The notes beneath the pieces were generated by a model that was given only the letters and a program-made list of their open reading frames with translations, did not search any database and had not been told where the DNA came from. Source: Copromyces sp. CBS 386.78 (taxonomy: Eukaryota; Ascomycota; Sordariomycetes; Sordariales; Sordariaceae). From it: 64,000 nucleotides of DNA. The stretch covers positions 124,001 to 188,000 of the forward strand of contig MU839147.1 of the NCBI GenBank assembly GCA_030685235.1, written 5' to 3'. The position numbers were made by a program, and so were the translations under genes. Below are positions 24,114 through 35,268 of the stretch, in pieces (positions within the stretch are counted from its first letter, which is position 1; each line of letters opens with the position of its first letter).

Positions 24114-25128
24114 ATGACGCTCAAGGAGGAATTCGCTACGCGCAACTTCAGTACGTTATCCCCGTCACTCTGCTCCCCCTCTGCCCCTCCCCATCCGCCC
24201 CTCGCCGGCGCTGATCCCCCCTCGGCGTCGGTGAAGTTTGCGCCGATGCCGATAGGGATGGGGCAACGGGGGATCTACTCATCATGATTCAACGAGCACG
24301 TTACTGACTATGATGTTTTCCTACAGGTATCTATGGACAATGGTGAGTACACACACACACAAAGTCCCTTCCCTTGCGTAGCGTAGTTGGCGCAAGTCAG
24401 TTACGTCTTGCATGCGTACCTTCTCTGTCGATGCTCCTCGAGAGTGCAAGCTTGAAGCAGCTGGAACTCTTCGCTCGACAGCTCTCCAGCTGTTCAGCGC
24501 CAACACGAGCAGACAGCGAGGCCAACAGAGACAAATACCATCACCACATGAAACTCCAAGAAACAGGAGGAGAGCTAACCAACCAACCACCTTTTCACAG
24601 GCTCGGCATTCTCTCCATGATCCTCTGCTTTGCCCTTGGCATTGCCAACATCTTCACTTTTAGACCCATCATCATTGTCTTCTCTGTCATCACTCTGTAA
24701 GTTGCCCCCTCACCCAGCTCTCCCTTTCTCCCTCTCCCTTCTCTTCCCCGATATCCCCGCCCTCCTTCTTCCTACCCCAACTTCCCCCCATCCCCCAAAA
24801 CCACTAACACCCCTTTCCCCCAACCAGGTGCTTCTCCTTCGTGATCCTCTTCGTCGAAGTCCCTCTCCTCCTGCGCATCTGCCCGACCTCGTCCTCCTTC
24901 GACCAAGCCATCCGCAAGATCTCGACAAACTACATGCGCGCCGCCGCCTACGGCGTCATGGCCGTTGTCGTTTTCTTATCCTGCATCGATCGTGCCACTT
25001 CGCTCATTGTCCCGGGTATCTTCTTGACCTTCACGGGTATCTGCTACGGTCTGGCGGCGCTCAAGGGCCAGGCGTTTGTGGGAAGCAAGACGCTTGGTGG
25101 TGCGGGGGTTGCGCAGATGATTGTATAA
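24114..25128 (+). CDS. tvp18: Golgi membrane protein Tvp18
   Basis: Four exons, 24114-24150, 24327-24342, 24601-24696 and 24828-25128, encode 149 residues, the usual Tvp18 size. Exon 2 is only 16 nt, and its inclusion gives RNFSIYGQWLGILSMILC, which is a good fit to the family N-terminus. Four membrane helices are visible, at about residues 19-36, 38-60, 83-101 and 105-124. The conserved loop RICPTSSSFDQAIRKISTNY sits between helices two and three. Tvp18 is a tetraspan protein of Tlg2-containing Golgi vesicles, of unknown molecular role. It is convergent with the DUF7918 gene. Confidence 0.93.
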
Positions 25129-27065
25129 GGGGTTTGAAGAGGAAAAGAAAGTGGAAGGTCCCAAGGGGATGGACAGGGCTCGGCAGAGCAACAAGGAGAG
25201 AAATGTGGGAAAGTAGGGGAATATCGGTTTGGGTTCAAGAAAGGGAGATACTGTGTGGGAGTATGAACTATAAAAAAGAAGGGAAGTAATGGGTACAACT
25301 TGAGGGAGAGCTTGTGGGTAGACGGGAAAAAAAAAAAGGGAGTTATCGAAGAATGAGATACCAAACAGGTACGGACAACTATGGTAGTGTTGGGAACTGA
25401 TGCAATGGTTATTATTCACATGAAAAGGGAGGTCTCCGTGTTCGTTATTCGCGTTGCGTGTTCCGTGTTGTGTGTTTCTGAGAGGGAGACCAATATCAAG
25501 ACTGGTTCTTATGACCGGTATATGGGATAGGTGGTTGCTGGCTTAGTTCTGTCAAGCTTCATTCAATATGTTGTTGGTTGCTCATTAGAGATTTGCTCGA
25601 TACCGATAAGTCTAGTGAGGACTTCTTTAGAGGCTTTCTGGACTGGGGTTCTTTTTTTTTTTGTTTTTGTTGTTATTGTTGTTGTTGACCGGCTCTCCTG
25701 GCTCGAACAATGGTGTCCGCTTGTCATCCATCACCTGAACAGAAGTGTCTTTTGATTAAAGTATGCCACTCATAGCTGAGGTGACACCCTTCAAGCTGTT
25801 TGGAACGTCAGCGATTTGAGATCAGTCCAGTCTCAAAGCGTACGTTTCTGACTCCCATCTCCACCGAGACCAATGGTAACAATCGTCACTCATTCATGCA
25901 TTCATTCACTTCCTCTTCACTTATCTATCTATCCGTGGGTGGTGGTGGTGGTGAGTGAGCCTTGCATGTCCTCGTAACGAGCAGCCACTCTCGAGGTCTT
26001 CACTCACGGGTACTGTACCTGTTTTCAACGCGGGAGCTCAAGGTAACTAGGTAACTATGAGTCTTCTCCTCCTCCTACATGTCACTGTTAAGAATCACGA
26101 GCCGCATCAGGCTTGTGGGCAACTTGAAAAAAATGAACATCCGCTGCATGCCTAGCTTAGCTATCAAGCAAGGTACCTTAACTACCTTTACTGTCCACAA
26201 CCTAACTCCGCAAACTTTCCGGATTTCGAAAATCGCCCAATATCCATACACCAGCTGACCATCTACTTGGGGCAGCTCAGCTATCCTATACCTACTTGCA
26301 CAAAAATCCATGTATCGTATGCCATGATGTATGCATATGTCCATGTAAGCCTTAATCTTCTATGCCCCAACAAGCAGCTCCAAGTCAAAGCTCCATGACA
26401 CAAAAACATGTCCGCTTATGGTGCTCGTAAAAACCCTTGGGCATGAGCCTGTATCTTTTCCCCCTTCTTCATAATCCCATCTGAAATAGCCAGACACACT
26501 ACCTTTGGTCTAGGTTTCTCCTTTTTCGTTCCCGTCCCCTTTCGCTGGGAATCCAACCTGACTCTATGCCAAACGCATTGAGCTACATAGAAAATGGCTA
26601 ACCATTGATCGGTAATGGCAGTGGTTGATCCGGCAGGTTCTTCGTGGCCGTTCTAGTAGAGACAAACGAGAAGTTTTACGTGTGTCGGTTTTCCGATAAT
26701 ACAAAGGGAAGAGAGATTCGGTTTGTTGAGCTTGAGTTGATTTGTCTGTTTCGGGCGAGGCATTTTTCGCTGTATCATTTTCCGTGATCTTCTTCCTTCC
26801 GTCCAGGCACCCAGCCGATTTTGGTGGGTATTGACCAAGTTGGCTCTTCACAACTGGACTGGTGACGTCCCCTCTTCTCGTCTCTTCACCCACTCAAAGC
26901 CACCAGTGAGTGTCCTCTCGACTCGACATCCCCTTCTTTCGAAATCATTCATTGGCGTGAAAAAGATCTCATCTTTCCTCGCCTGTCACTCAACCGCCGC
27001 AGCTTCTTGGCAGCTCGAGCCATTACGGAAAGACAGCGGATATCATAACAAGCTTCGAGAGTGTC
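25129..27065. other. Convergent intergenic region, 1.9 kb
   Basis: This lies between the 3' ends of tvp18 and the DUF7918 gene. A T/TTG-rich tract occurs at about 25650-25690. No gene or RNA is recognised. Confidence 0.55.
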
Positions 27066-28891
27066 CTATAGCTCCTCCTCGTCCATCTCGCCGCCCATCG
27101 TCTGCGGTAGAGGCGTCTCCGCGGCTTGGGCGAGTATGCCACTGAGACTTGAGGGCACCGAAGGCACGAAAGAGCTGCCGCCGAGTGGCTTGACGTCACT
27201 GCCCACGTCGTCTACGCTCGCGCGAGCCTTCTTCATGGGACTACCGACAGCGGTCGCCTCTTCTGTAAGACTTTTGGGGAATAGTGATGACAGGCCAGTG
27301 GCTGTTCCTGGTGCGCCTCCGTTCTCTGGGGTGGCGTCTCCGGCTTGCGAACCAGTGGTGCTACTTTGGCCCGCGTCGTGAGCGCGCTTGAGCTGTGAGG
27401 GCGTTAGTGTTCTGCTGCAAGGCTGAATACGTATGGAGACAGCGGACACATACCTTGATGCGATTTACTCCATCGGCCAGTTCTCCAGTAAACTTGACGT
27501 CCTCCGGACCCAGCTTGGAAGTGTCGACATTATCTTCATCATCATCAGCAAGCATCTTGTCGCTGATATCGTCATCATCATCTTCGTCATCGCTGTCTTC
27601 GTCCATGGCCTTGCCATTGGTGTTTTTGCGTGACTTCTTCGGCCTCGGCTGTGCGTCGCGATCACGGAATGTCGAGAAGCCTACGGTACCCTGCTTCTTC
27701 AACGGCCCTAGGTTGGAGAAGTCGAGCTGGGCAGATCGTCGCTTGGCGGCAGTAGGGCTGGTAGCCTGCTGCTTCTCGGAGGCAAGGACACCCATCTTTT
27801 GTAATTGCCCTGTAACAATGTCGGTTAGCGTACTGTCTGTGTGCTTCCGTTATGGTACCCGTGGACTTACGCTCGCCGCGATAGAAGAAGGTAAAGACGG
27901 CATAAGGCTTCTCTGGCCCGTCGATTCCGGTTACCGTCTGGGTGCTGATAGTCTTAGGATCAAGCGTCTTCGGCTTTGCAAAACTAGTGGTGTGCTCAAC
28001 ATCTGCATCGATTCCGTTGTTGCCGCTCTTGGAGCCGCCTTCCTCGTCATCGTCGTCATGGGCGTCAAATTGCGGACTGTATTCTCCCTTCTTGATTTCG
28101 CCAGACGCAATAACGCGGAACATAGCCACCTTAATCTGCCCGGTGGCCTCGGGGGGCTCGTCGTCATCAGATGAGGAAAGCGAGGCATCCTCGTCTACGG
28201 CCTCGACCGGCCTGTCTTCGGATCCATACCTAAGGGTACCCTGCAGACGGCCGGAAGCTGCGTTGCCCTCGGAAATGGCCTTTTGCCTCCTGCGGCGCTT
28301 CTCAAACTTTTGTCGACGACGTTCGAGCTTCTCGGCGGCGTCGTGGCCTTGAAGATCCAGACCGTTAAGCCATCTTTCGAGACCGACCTCGCGGAAGAGG
28401 AACTCGCGCTCGGCTAAACCTCCGCCTTCAGATTGAGGTACCTGAACCCATCTGCTATTGACCCACGTCTCCTCACCGGGGCGCAACAAGGTAGCCACTT
28501 CTTCCTTGCCCCTGCCGTCAAAGTAGATGTACGCAGCGATGGTCTCGTTCGCACTATTCGTCATGGGAATGTAAGGGGCGACAACGCCATGGTACTTTCC
28601 GCGCTCGCCCGTGGTGGTGGGCATGGTGCCGACAAAGGCGGGCTTCGGATAGGGATTGTCCTCGGTGGCCTTGGGTGTCGAGTAGGGTATCGCCAGACCA
28701 GGGGTGAGCAGGGTGATGGAGATGGCGAACTTGGCGGCCTCGGGCTTGCCAGACTCGGGGCTTATCTGGGGCTGAGGTACGGGGATGTACGTGTTGATTC
28801 GCGAGACGCGGGACTGTTTCTGGATGCCATATTCGGGTAGGGGCGCTCCGTTCGCGTGAATGCTTACGGCGATGCCCTTGAAGCAGGGCAT
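27066..28891 (-). CDS. DUF7918-type fungal protein of unknown function
   Basis: Exons 28891-27871, 27809-27454 and 27392-27066 give 567 residues; the introns are 61 nt each and phases match. The N-terminus (MPCFKGIAVSIHANGAPLPE, then YIPVPQPQ) and the motif PYAVFTFFYRGERQLQKMGVL, rebuilt across intron 1, fit the DUF7918 family of fungi. The middle has a Lys/Arg-rich helix (RRRQKFEKRRRRQK, near 28330-28290), likely a nuclear localisation signal, followed by acidic serine clusters. Near 27600-27530 a long acidic run (SDDEDDDDDISD) occurs. No catalytic motif is visible. The family has no assigned function; the acidic and basic tracts suggest, weakly, a nuclear or chromatin role. Confidence 0.8.
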
Positions 28892-31229
28892 TTTGTCGGT
28901 TGTCGTGTCTCGGCCAAGGGCCTATGTTATGCGATAGACCAGCGGTTGATGTTGTGGGTTGTGAATGGCACGGCCGGTCTCTTGGAGGGAAAGGCGGGGG
29001 AGACAGGGCGAACGTCGAACGATGTTGTCGCAATAGAATCTATTCGCGTTCTACTGGTATAGCTGGTATGGTTGTGTTGGGTAACAGGAGAGGCCAAGTG
29101 GGCCGTGTTGCTTGCTGGTCGCTTGTTGCAGGCAAAGTGACGACAGAAACAGGTGTATCGCGGTAAGGGTAGGATGGATAGCAGAGAGGATGGGTATTGC
29201 TGGTCGATTGAGGTATGCTGGATAATACGGTCCTGTGGTCGCGCTTGTCTTGGGTATCTGCGACAGGATATAACAAGCGGGCGCACGCAGTCAGTTGTCG
29301 TAGACTAAGTCTACAGGAGCGAAAGTTGTTGAATGGTGTTTGGTCCCATGCCCGGTGAAAGTGGGCAAACCCAATTACAGCTACAGCGGGTTCGATTTAG
29401 CAGGTGGAGAGGGGTTGGGCCACGGTTCGCGGTTGACACGGCCACCGACCAAAACGAGGCGGTTAGGTACCTTGGTTGCCGTGCTCACCTTACCGTATGG
29501 TACCTGCCTCCCTTGAAAACAATGAGGTGCTACGGCACTTGACTTGCACGGAAAGGGTCAGTTGCACACCTTGGCAATTTCGAAATCTATATGCTTGCCC
29601 CTGCGCAGGCCTTCTTTTATTTCGAATTGCCAGATCAGCGAAATGCTCCTTCACTACAGATGAATGTGACCGATGTTGCTGCAACACGAACCTGCCCCGA
29701 GCTCACACAGTGACTGCCGGCGGGGATGGACCCAAAGTTGAGAGAGAGATTGAGAGCACAATAAAAAGGTCTTAGCAAACCATTGATTGGTAGCCTAATT
29801 ATTCAGCGAGAAAGCCAACGTTGGCTGTCATTCGCAGAGCAGACGGAGATTACAGCGTGACGATTTTAATATGAGGCTGAAGGAATGATGCCCTTTGCTG
29901 ACAAGTGAGGTTCAATCTGCCCTGGGGAGCGAGGGGTCAAGTGGTACAGGTCGGTGATTGTCATTGAGGGGAGGGGAATGATTCCGAAAAAGGTGGAGAT
30001 CCCACCTCATCGTTAAGCACGGGCCAACAATGCTTCGCCAATCCCGGGCAGCGGGGAAGAGCGCACGGACTTTTCATTCTCGCTTCGTTCTTCTCTTCCA
30101 CAGTGGGCAGTTCTTGACCGGCCAACCGGCTTGCCGGCGACAAGCATCTGCTGTCCGGACACTCCGGTTGCAACTGCCAATGGCCTGGCGGTACCTGGCA
30201 ATCTGCCGCTTGTCCCCGCTCTGGGCTTTCTCCCTTGCGGCTTTCAAGGCTGTCGACGACAGGTATCAGGTATCGCCAACAAACCAAATGTGTTGGCGTC
30301 AAGCTGATAGTGCTGTGTATCTGCCCAACGTTTGATGCTTGATTCAGCAAGGGAAGAATCATTGGTCTCGGTATTGATGATAATTGTCACAATGTCAAAA
30401 GACGACCCATCGACTCTCGACATTATCAGAATGAAGAAGTAGAGGGAACTCAAGAACAACAGATGTAGTTTTTACTCGAGGAACTGATGTAACCCCGAAA
30501 AGGTTGGGAAGGGAAAACAAGCTTCATTGTTTAAAGGTCAGACCGAGTGTCTCGCTCCTTCTCTTTAGAGTGTATCCTTTTCATACACAGCCTTCCAAGA
30601 CTCACCAGATAGAGCCTACGGAGCTGAAATGATACCTGACTACTATACTTGATCAGGTCCTTCTGAGAAGCTGCTTCCTACATTATGATCCCTGACAGAT
30701 GGAATGATGGCTGTGGTTTCTTAACAACTAACTTGACCAGGGCAAAAACAGAGTGTCATCCCAAACAAGCACATGTCCTTGAATTCCGCGAGTGTCCTCC
30801 CGCCTTTACGAAGCCGAGCCGAGAATGTCTGGCTTGTTGGAGACAGGAAAGCCTGAGCCTTGAAGTAGCCCCTTTCGCGATAGTAAACAAACTGTTCCTC
30901 ACCAAGTACCCTAACCCTTCAACCGTCATTTGCCAAGCAGGGTACGTACCCGCCTGGTGACATCAGCGGCCAGCCCAACTGCTGGAACATTGGGTGCTTC
31001 GCTTAAGCTTGGGAGCGAAAGCAAGAGCTCCCCGCGAACATGTGAAACTGACGGAGCAGGAGACGATAATTGAGGTGGGCTTACTGCCGTTAATATTCCT
31101 CATCATAAGTCGTCTCACCCACCTATCCCTTGTTCTATTTCTTCGCCCTCTTTCATTTCCCTATGACTTTCTAGAGATCAACCAGAAAACAACCGGCGAT
31201 ATCGACCTCCGGTCAACAAACGATTCGCC
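28892..31229. promoter_or_regulatory. Divergent promoter region, DUF7918 gene and seipin gene
   Basis: Two starts diverge across 2.3 kb. No gene is supported. Short open frames (such as plus strand 30685-30960) lack conserved motifs. No clear core element stands out. Confidence 0.5.
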
Positions 31230-31326
31230 ATGTCGGCCCACGGCGATAGTTCCAGTTCTCAGTTCGAGCTGGGGACTGTTTCTGTAAGTCCCACTCCGTG
31301 ATGATTCGAATGACATAGAGTTGTAC

Positions 31327-32839
31327 ATGGCTAATGACAGTCACGAATTGCAAAAAAAGGAAAACTACGCGCAAATCAAGCAACAGCTGCGCGACATCTA
31401 CGACGCCCTTTGCGAACTCGCCTACGAAATCATCACCTCCAAGACCACCCAGAAGACGGTACTCTACTCCGTCCTGGGCACTACCGCGTCCGTCATCTTT
31501 TACGGTGTTGCCATTGTTGTCTATCTCTTTTGTTACCACAGATATCTGCCTGATCAGGTCACTACTGTGCCGCTACATCTTCAATATGGGTTTGTCGTCC
31601 CCTTGCCTCAATGAGCTTCATTAACTGATCTGTAACAAAAACAGCTACGGCCCAAACCCCTACGGCATCTCCCCCCTAACCACCTACAACCTCAAACCCT
31701 CCCAACCCTACGACATCTCCGTGACCCTCAACCTCCCCCGCTCTCCGACCAATCTCTACCGCGAAAACGGCAACTTCATGGTCGCTTTACACTTGCTCAA
31801 CGGCTCGCCCGAAATCCAGCGCGTCATCCAACCGCCCGTCCCGCCGCTTAACATCGACAACCCTCTCACCGGGAAGCCCGGCGGGCCCGACATCGCAGCC
31901 TTCATCACCCCCATCCCGCTCGCCGTGCCCGACCCCATTTCCCACCTGACGCACAACAAGATCTTGTTCTCCTCCACCCGCGCAGCGGTGATTCCGTATA
32001 TCGACCCCCTAGTAGCGCAGGCGAAGCGCGTCATGTTTCTCGGTTATCACGTCCTTTTTCCCGAACACGCGGAGATGGTTACTTTGCAAGTGCCATTAGC
32101 AGAAAAAGTACAGTTCCCCAGACGCGGTGGTAAAAATGCTGCGGGCTTAGGGCTGGTGGGTGACGGAACCCCGACTAGTATGTTGGTGGAGGTGCAAGCG
32201 GGACAAAATTTGCAGGTGTATGAGGCTAGCGTGACCATCACGGCGAAGCTGAACGGGTTGAGGTGGTTTATGTACCATCATCGGCTTGTCAGCTTTTTGG
32301 TGGGCACGGGGCTGTTTTGGGCGGCCGAGGTGGTGTTGATGGTGGTTGGGTGGGGGGTTGGTGGGTATTTGTTGGGCCGGGTTTTGGACGGTTCTGCTCA
32401 GGATGGAGATGATACTGGGAGGAAGGGAACCGCCAAGGGTAAGAGAAAGGTCGCCAGAATTCAACAAGGAAGTACTGGAACGGGTGATGGGTATGATCCC
32501 GAACACGAGACCGACGAAGAGAGTACCATGTCCGATACCGAGCGAACATTCCCTAGCCGACCGGGTGCGCCGCCGTTGAAGTATGAGCCGGGGACTATCA
32601 TCAAGTCAGAAGAAGAAGAGAAAAATGCGGCGGCGGCCATCAAGGAAGAAGAGGACGAGGAAGACGATGATTTATATGACTTGCCGGTGCACTTGCCCAG
32701 CGTCATGGAGGCGGGACACGAATTTAGGGATTCGGGTATTGGGACTAGTGGGTACAGTGATGTGTCGGGCACCACGGCGGTGGGAAGTGGAAGTGGAAGT
32801 GCGGCTACGACTAGGAACAGGAGGGGGAGAAAGGAGTAG
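31327..32839 (+). CDS. Seipin (lipid droplet assembly protein)
   Basis: Exons 31327-31589 and 31645-32839 give 485 residues from the ATG at 31327. An N-terminal amphipathic segment (QIKQQLRDIYDALCELAYEI) precedes TM1 (about residues 45-69). The lumenal domain has the seipin blocks GPNPYG, QPYDISVTLNLPRSPTN, GNFMVALHLL and, further on, FLGYHVLFP, followed by TM2 (about 303-331). A long C-terminal tail is acidic (EEEDEEDDDLYDLP). The intron at 31590-31644 uses the weaker donor GTTTGT but restores LQYGYGPNPYG. Seipin forms ER oligomers at lipid droplet contact sites. The 5' end is uncertain: another ATG lies at 31230 and a consensus intron could remove the 31327 ATG. It is convergent with the F-BAR gene. 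Confidence 0.85.
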
Positions 32840-33287
32840 GACTCCGCTAGCCCCAGCTCGGATAATGGTTCGTCTTTGATTCCTGTTGCAAGGAAGGCGC
32901 GGAATTGTCATGCTTGTTAGGCTGGTTTGGGAGATTGGCTTGTTAGGGTGGCCTGGGAGGATTAGGATGGGAAGAATAAGCTTGTTGGGGTATACAACAG
33001 AGTCTTCCTCATCACAGAAACGGGTACGGGTTAAGGTCATTGGCGTTTTCTTTTACCGGTGGAACTTTTGTTTTGTTTTATTTTTGTAGGAGGATACCTA
33101 ATTGTAGACGGCTTGGTTGGAGCTTTGGACAACACAACAACAGAATTCTAACTTGCTTCGTTCATCTTTACCACTTTTTCGTCGCCCTTCTTTCTCCCTT
33201 TTGAGTACCTGAGTTACCTGAAGTGTCGCACAACTGAAGTATGGACAAGAAGGCCTAGATAGGCATTCAGAGGTACTGGTATGTATG

Positions 33288-33313
33288 TATATATATATAT
33301 ATATATATATATA
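33288..33313. repeat. (TA)n microsatellite
   Basis: A perfect run of about thirteen TA units. Confidence 0.9.
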
Positions 33314-33443
33314 ATCCCAGACTTTCCGACCATGTTTCCCCAAGTAACAGTACAAATCCCATTCATCCTCTTCTCATGATATGGTATGGTATGGTATTTA
33401 CTTACAAAACCGGCAAAAAAACGCAAAAACGCCCCAGATAGTG

Positions 33444-33461
33444 TAGGTAGGTAGGTAGGTA
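33444..33461. repeat. (TAGG)n microsatellite
   Basis: About four and a half copies of TAGG. Confidence 0.85.
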
Positions 33462-33560
33462 TCCATCCTGCTATAAACACTCTCAGAACTTGCATCAACA
33501 AGAAAGAAAAGAAAAGAAATTTAAATCCAACATCACACATCAAACATCAATCAATAAACC

Positions 33561-33587
33561 GCTGGCTGGCTGGCTGGCTGGCTGGCT
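33561..33587. repeat. (GGCT)n microsatellite
   Basis: About six and a half copies of GGCT, 44 bases beyond the F-BAR stop codon and so probably in its 3' UTR. Confidence 0.85.
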
Positions 33588-33630
33588 ATGCACCGCACCT
33601 TCTTCCCCCTCCCCCTCGATAGGTAGTTTC

Positions 33631-35237
33631 TCACAGCACCTGCAAATAATTGCTCGGCACCAACCCAACCTGACCATTCCCGCCGTGCACCGTGGCCTCC
33701 CACCATCCATCATCCTGATGTCTCAACACGGCGAGAATATCACCCTTGGCAAAGCCCAGCTCCTCCGCAATGGCCGCTTGGTACATGTACATGGCTTTGG
33801 CTGTTCATATCATCATCATCACTCATTAGCTTCAATCATTCCCACGGTTCACGGTGGTGCGGAGGGTAGTGTGTGTGCTCTCACCAAAATGTATGATAAC
33901 CCTCCCATCCCTCGTATACTGCCTTCCATCCGCCGCCCCTCCCTGTCCACCACCACCTCCCGCAGGCGCTCCCGCTCCCGCTCCCCCACCTCCACCTACC
34001 CGTCCCACATCCACCACACTCTTACTCCTCCCGCGTCCGTGTACCGTTCCTCCGCCACCACCGCCACCGCCCACCATCATCGAAGCCGGCACCATCTGTC
34101 CATCGCCATAGAAGCTCATTCTCGTCCCTGTCGTCGCCTCTCTGCTCGAATCTGGTCTTCCGGAAGATTGCGTGCCATAGCGTCCGCGCATCGAGCTACC
34201 GCTCGTGTACCCATCATCAGCAGGCTGCCCTGGGCCTCCAGGTCCGTAGTGAGCGAGCTGCATGTGGTTCTGGGTGTGGTCGAGACTAGATCCCGGACGG
34301 TTGACTACTCCGCTGGTGAAAGGTGAAGGGGAGACGGAACGGGCCATGTCCACCGGTGACACGGCCCCGCTGCCGCCGCCGCCGCCGCCGGCTTGGTACA
34401 TGTTGGATGAAGAGCCGCGGTAGTCCATGCTTCCGTGGCGGGTGTATTGAGTGTCTGAGCGACGGGGTTGTTGACCCTGGGCGGGGATGCCCGTGGGACC
34501 CATGGATTGGGAGTGCGCGTGGCGGCTGTTCATGCTACCCGGGTTGGAGGAGCCGCCGTAGGGGTTGGGCGAGGCAGAGCGGTAGCCGCGATCTTCCGAG
34601 GCGTTGTTACCGGACCCGGACCAGCTGCTGCCATAAGCGGCGTGACTGCCGGGACGTGGAGAAGCAGCGCGCGAACCAGGACGAGGGCTGGCTGCCCGAG
34701 GGATCTCGGTGCTTCCGCCGCGGGGCCGGCTTTGGTAGTTGGCGGAACCGGAACTGGGCCGTTGGTCTTGCGCGCTGGAGCTGCCTCCGTTAGAGAACAG
34801 ACTCCGCGTTTGCGCTTGGAATTTGGAGCTGGCTTCCTTCATGGCTCTGCTGGTGACAGCGGGAGGCGGCACACCGAGACGCGAGACGGGTACCATGGCG
34901 CCTTGCATGCCATCGTAGGATGGCGGAGGAGTGGCGCGCGTGCCGTTGCTGGCGCCGGGGATAACGGGGGGTAAGGCCAAGTCACTGCTGCTTCGGCTGT
35001 TATGCATGCTGTGCGAGCTGGCATTGCGGCCACCGGGTGAGATGTTCCCGGCTTGCTGAGGACCGCCAGCACCAGGAGGAGCAGGAGTGGTGATGCCGTG
35101 GTAGTGGTCGGCTGACATGCGGACAGACATTTGCTTGTTCATCTCAGTCCGGCTCGTGCTACTCTGGTTCCCAGTGTTGCTGGTGACGCCCTTCAACTCG
35201 GCCAAAGCCAAGGCAATGGGATCAGCATCAGGTGCCG

Positions 35238-35268
<31 letters not shown>

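Larger units (their letters stand above)
32840..33630. other. Convergent spacer with microsatellites
   Basis: This holds the 3' flanks of the seipin and F-BAR genes, and three short tandem repeats listed separately. Confidence 0.7.

Noticed and set aside
34323..34974. Overlapping plus-strand frames inside the F-BAR gene
   Set aside because: They are antisense shadows of Gly/Ser-rich coding sequence.
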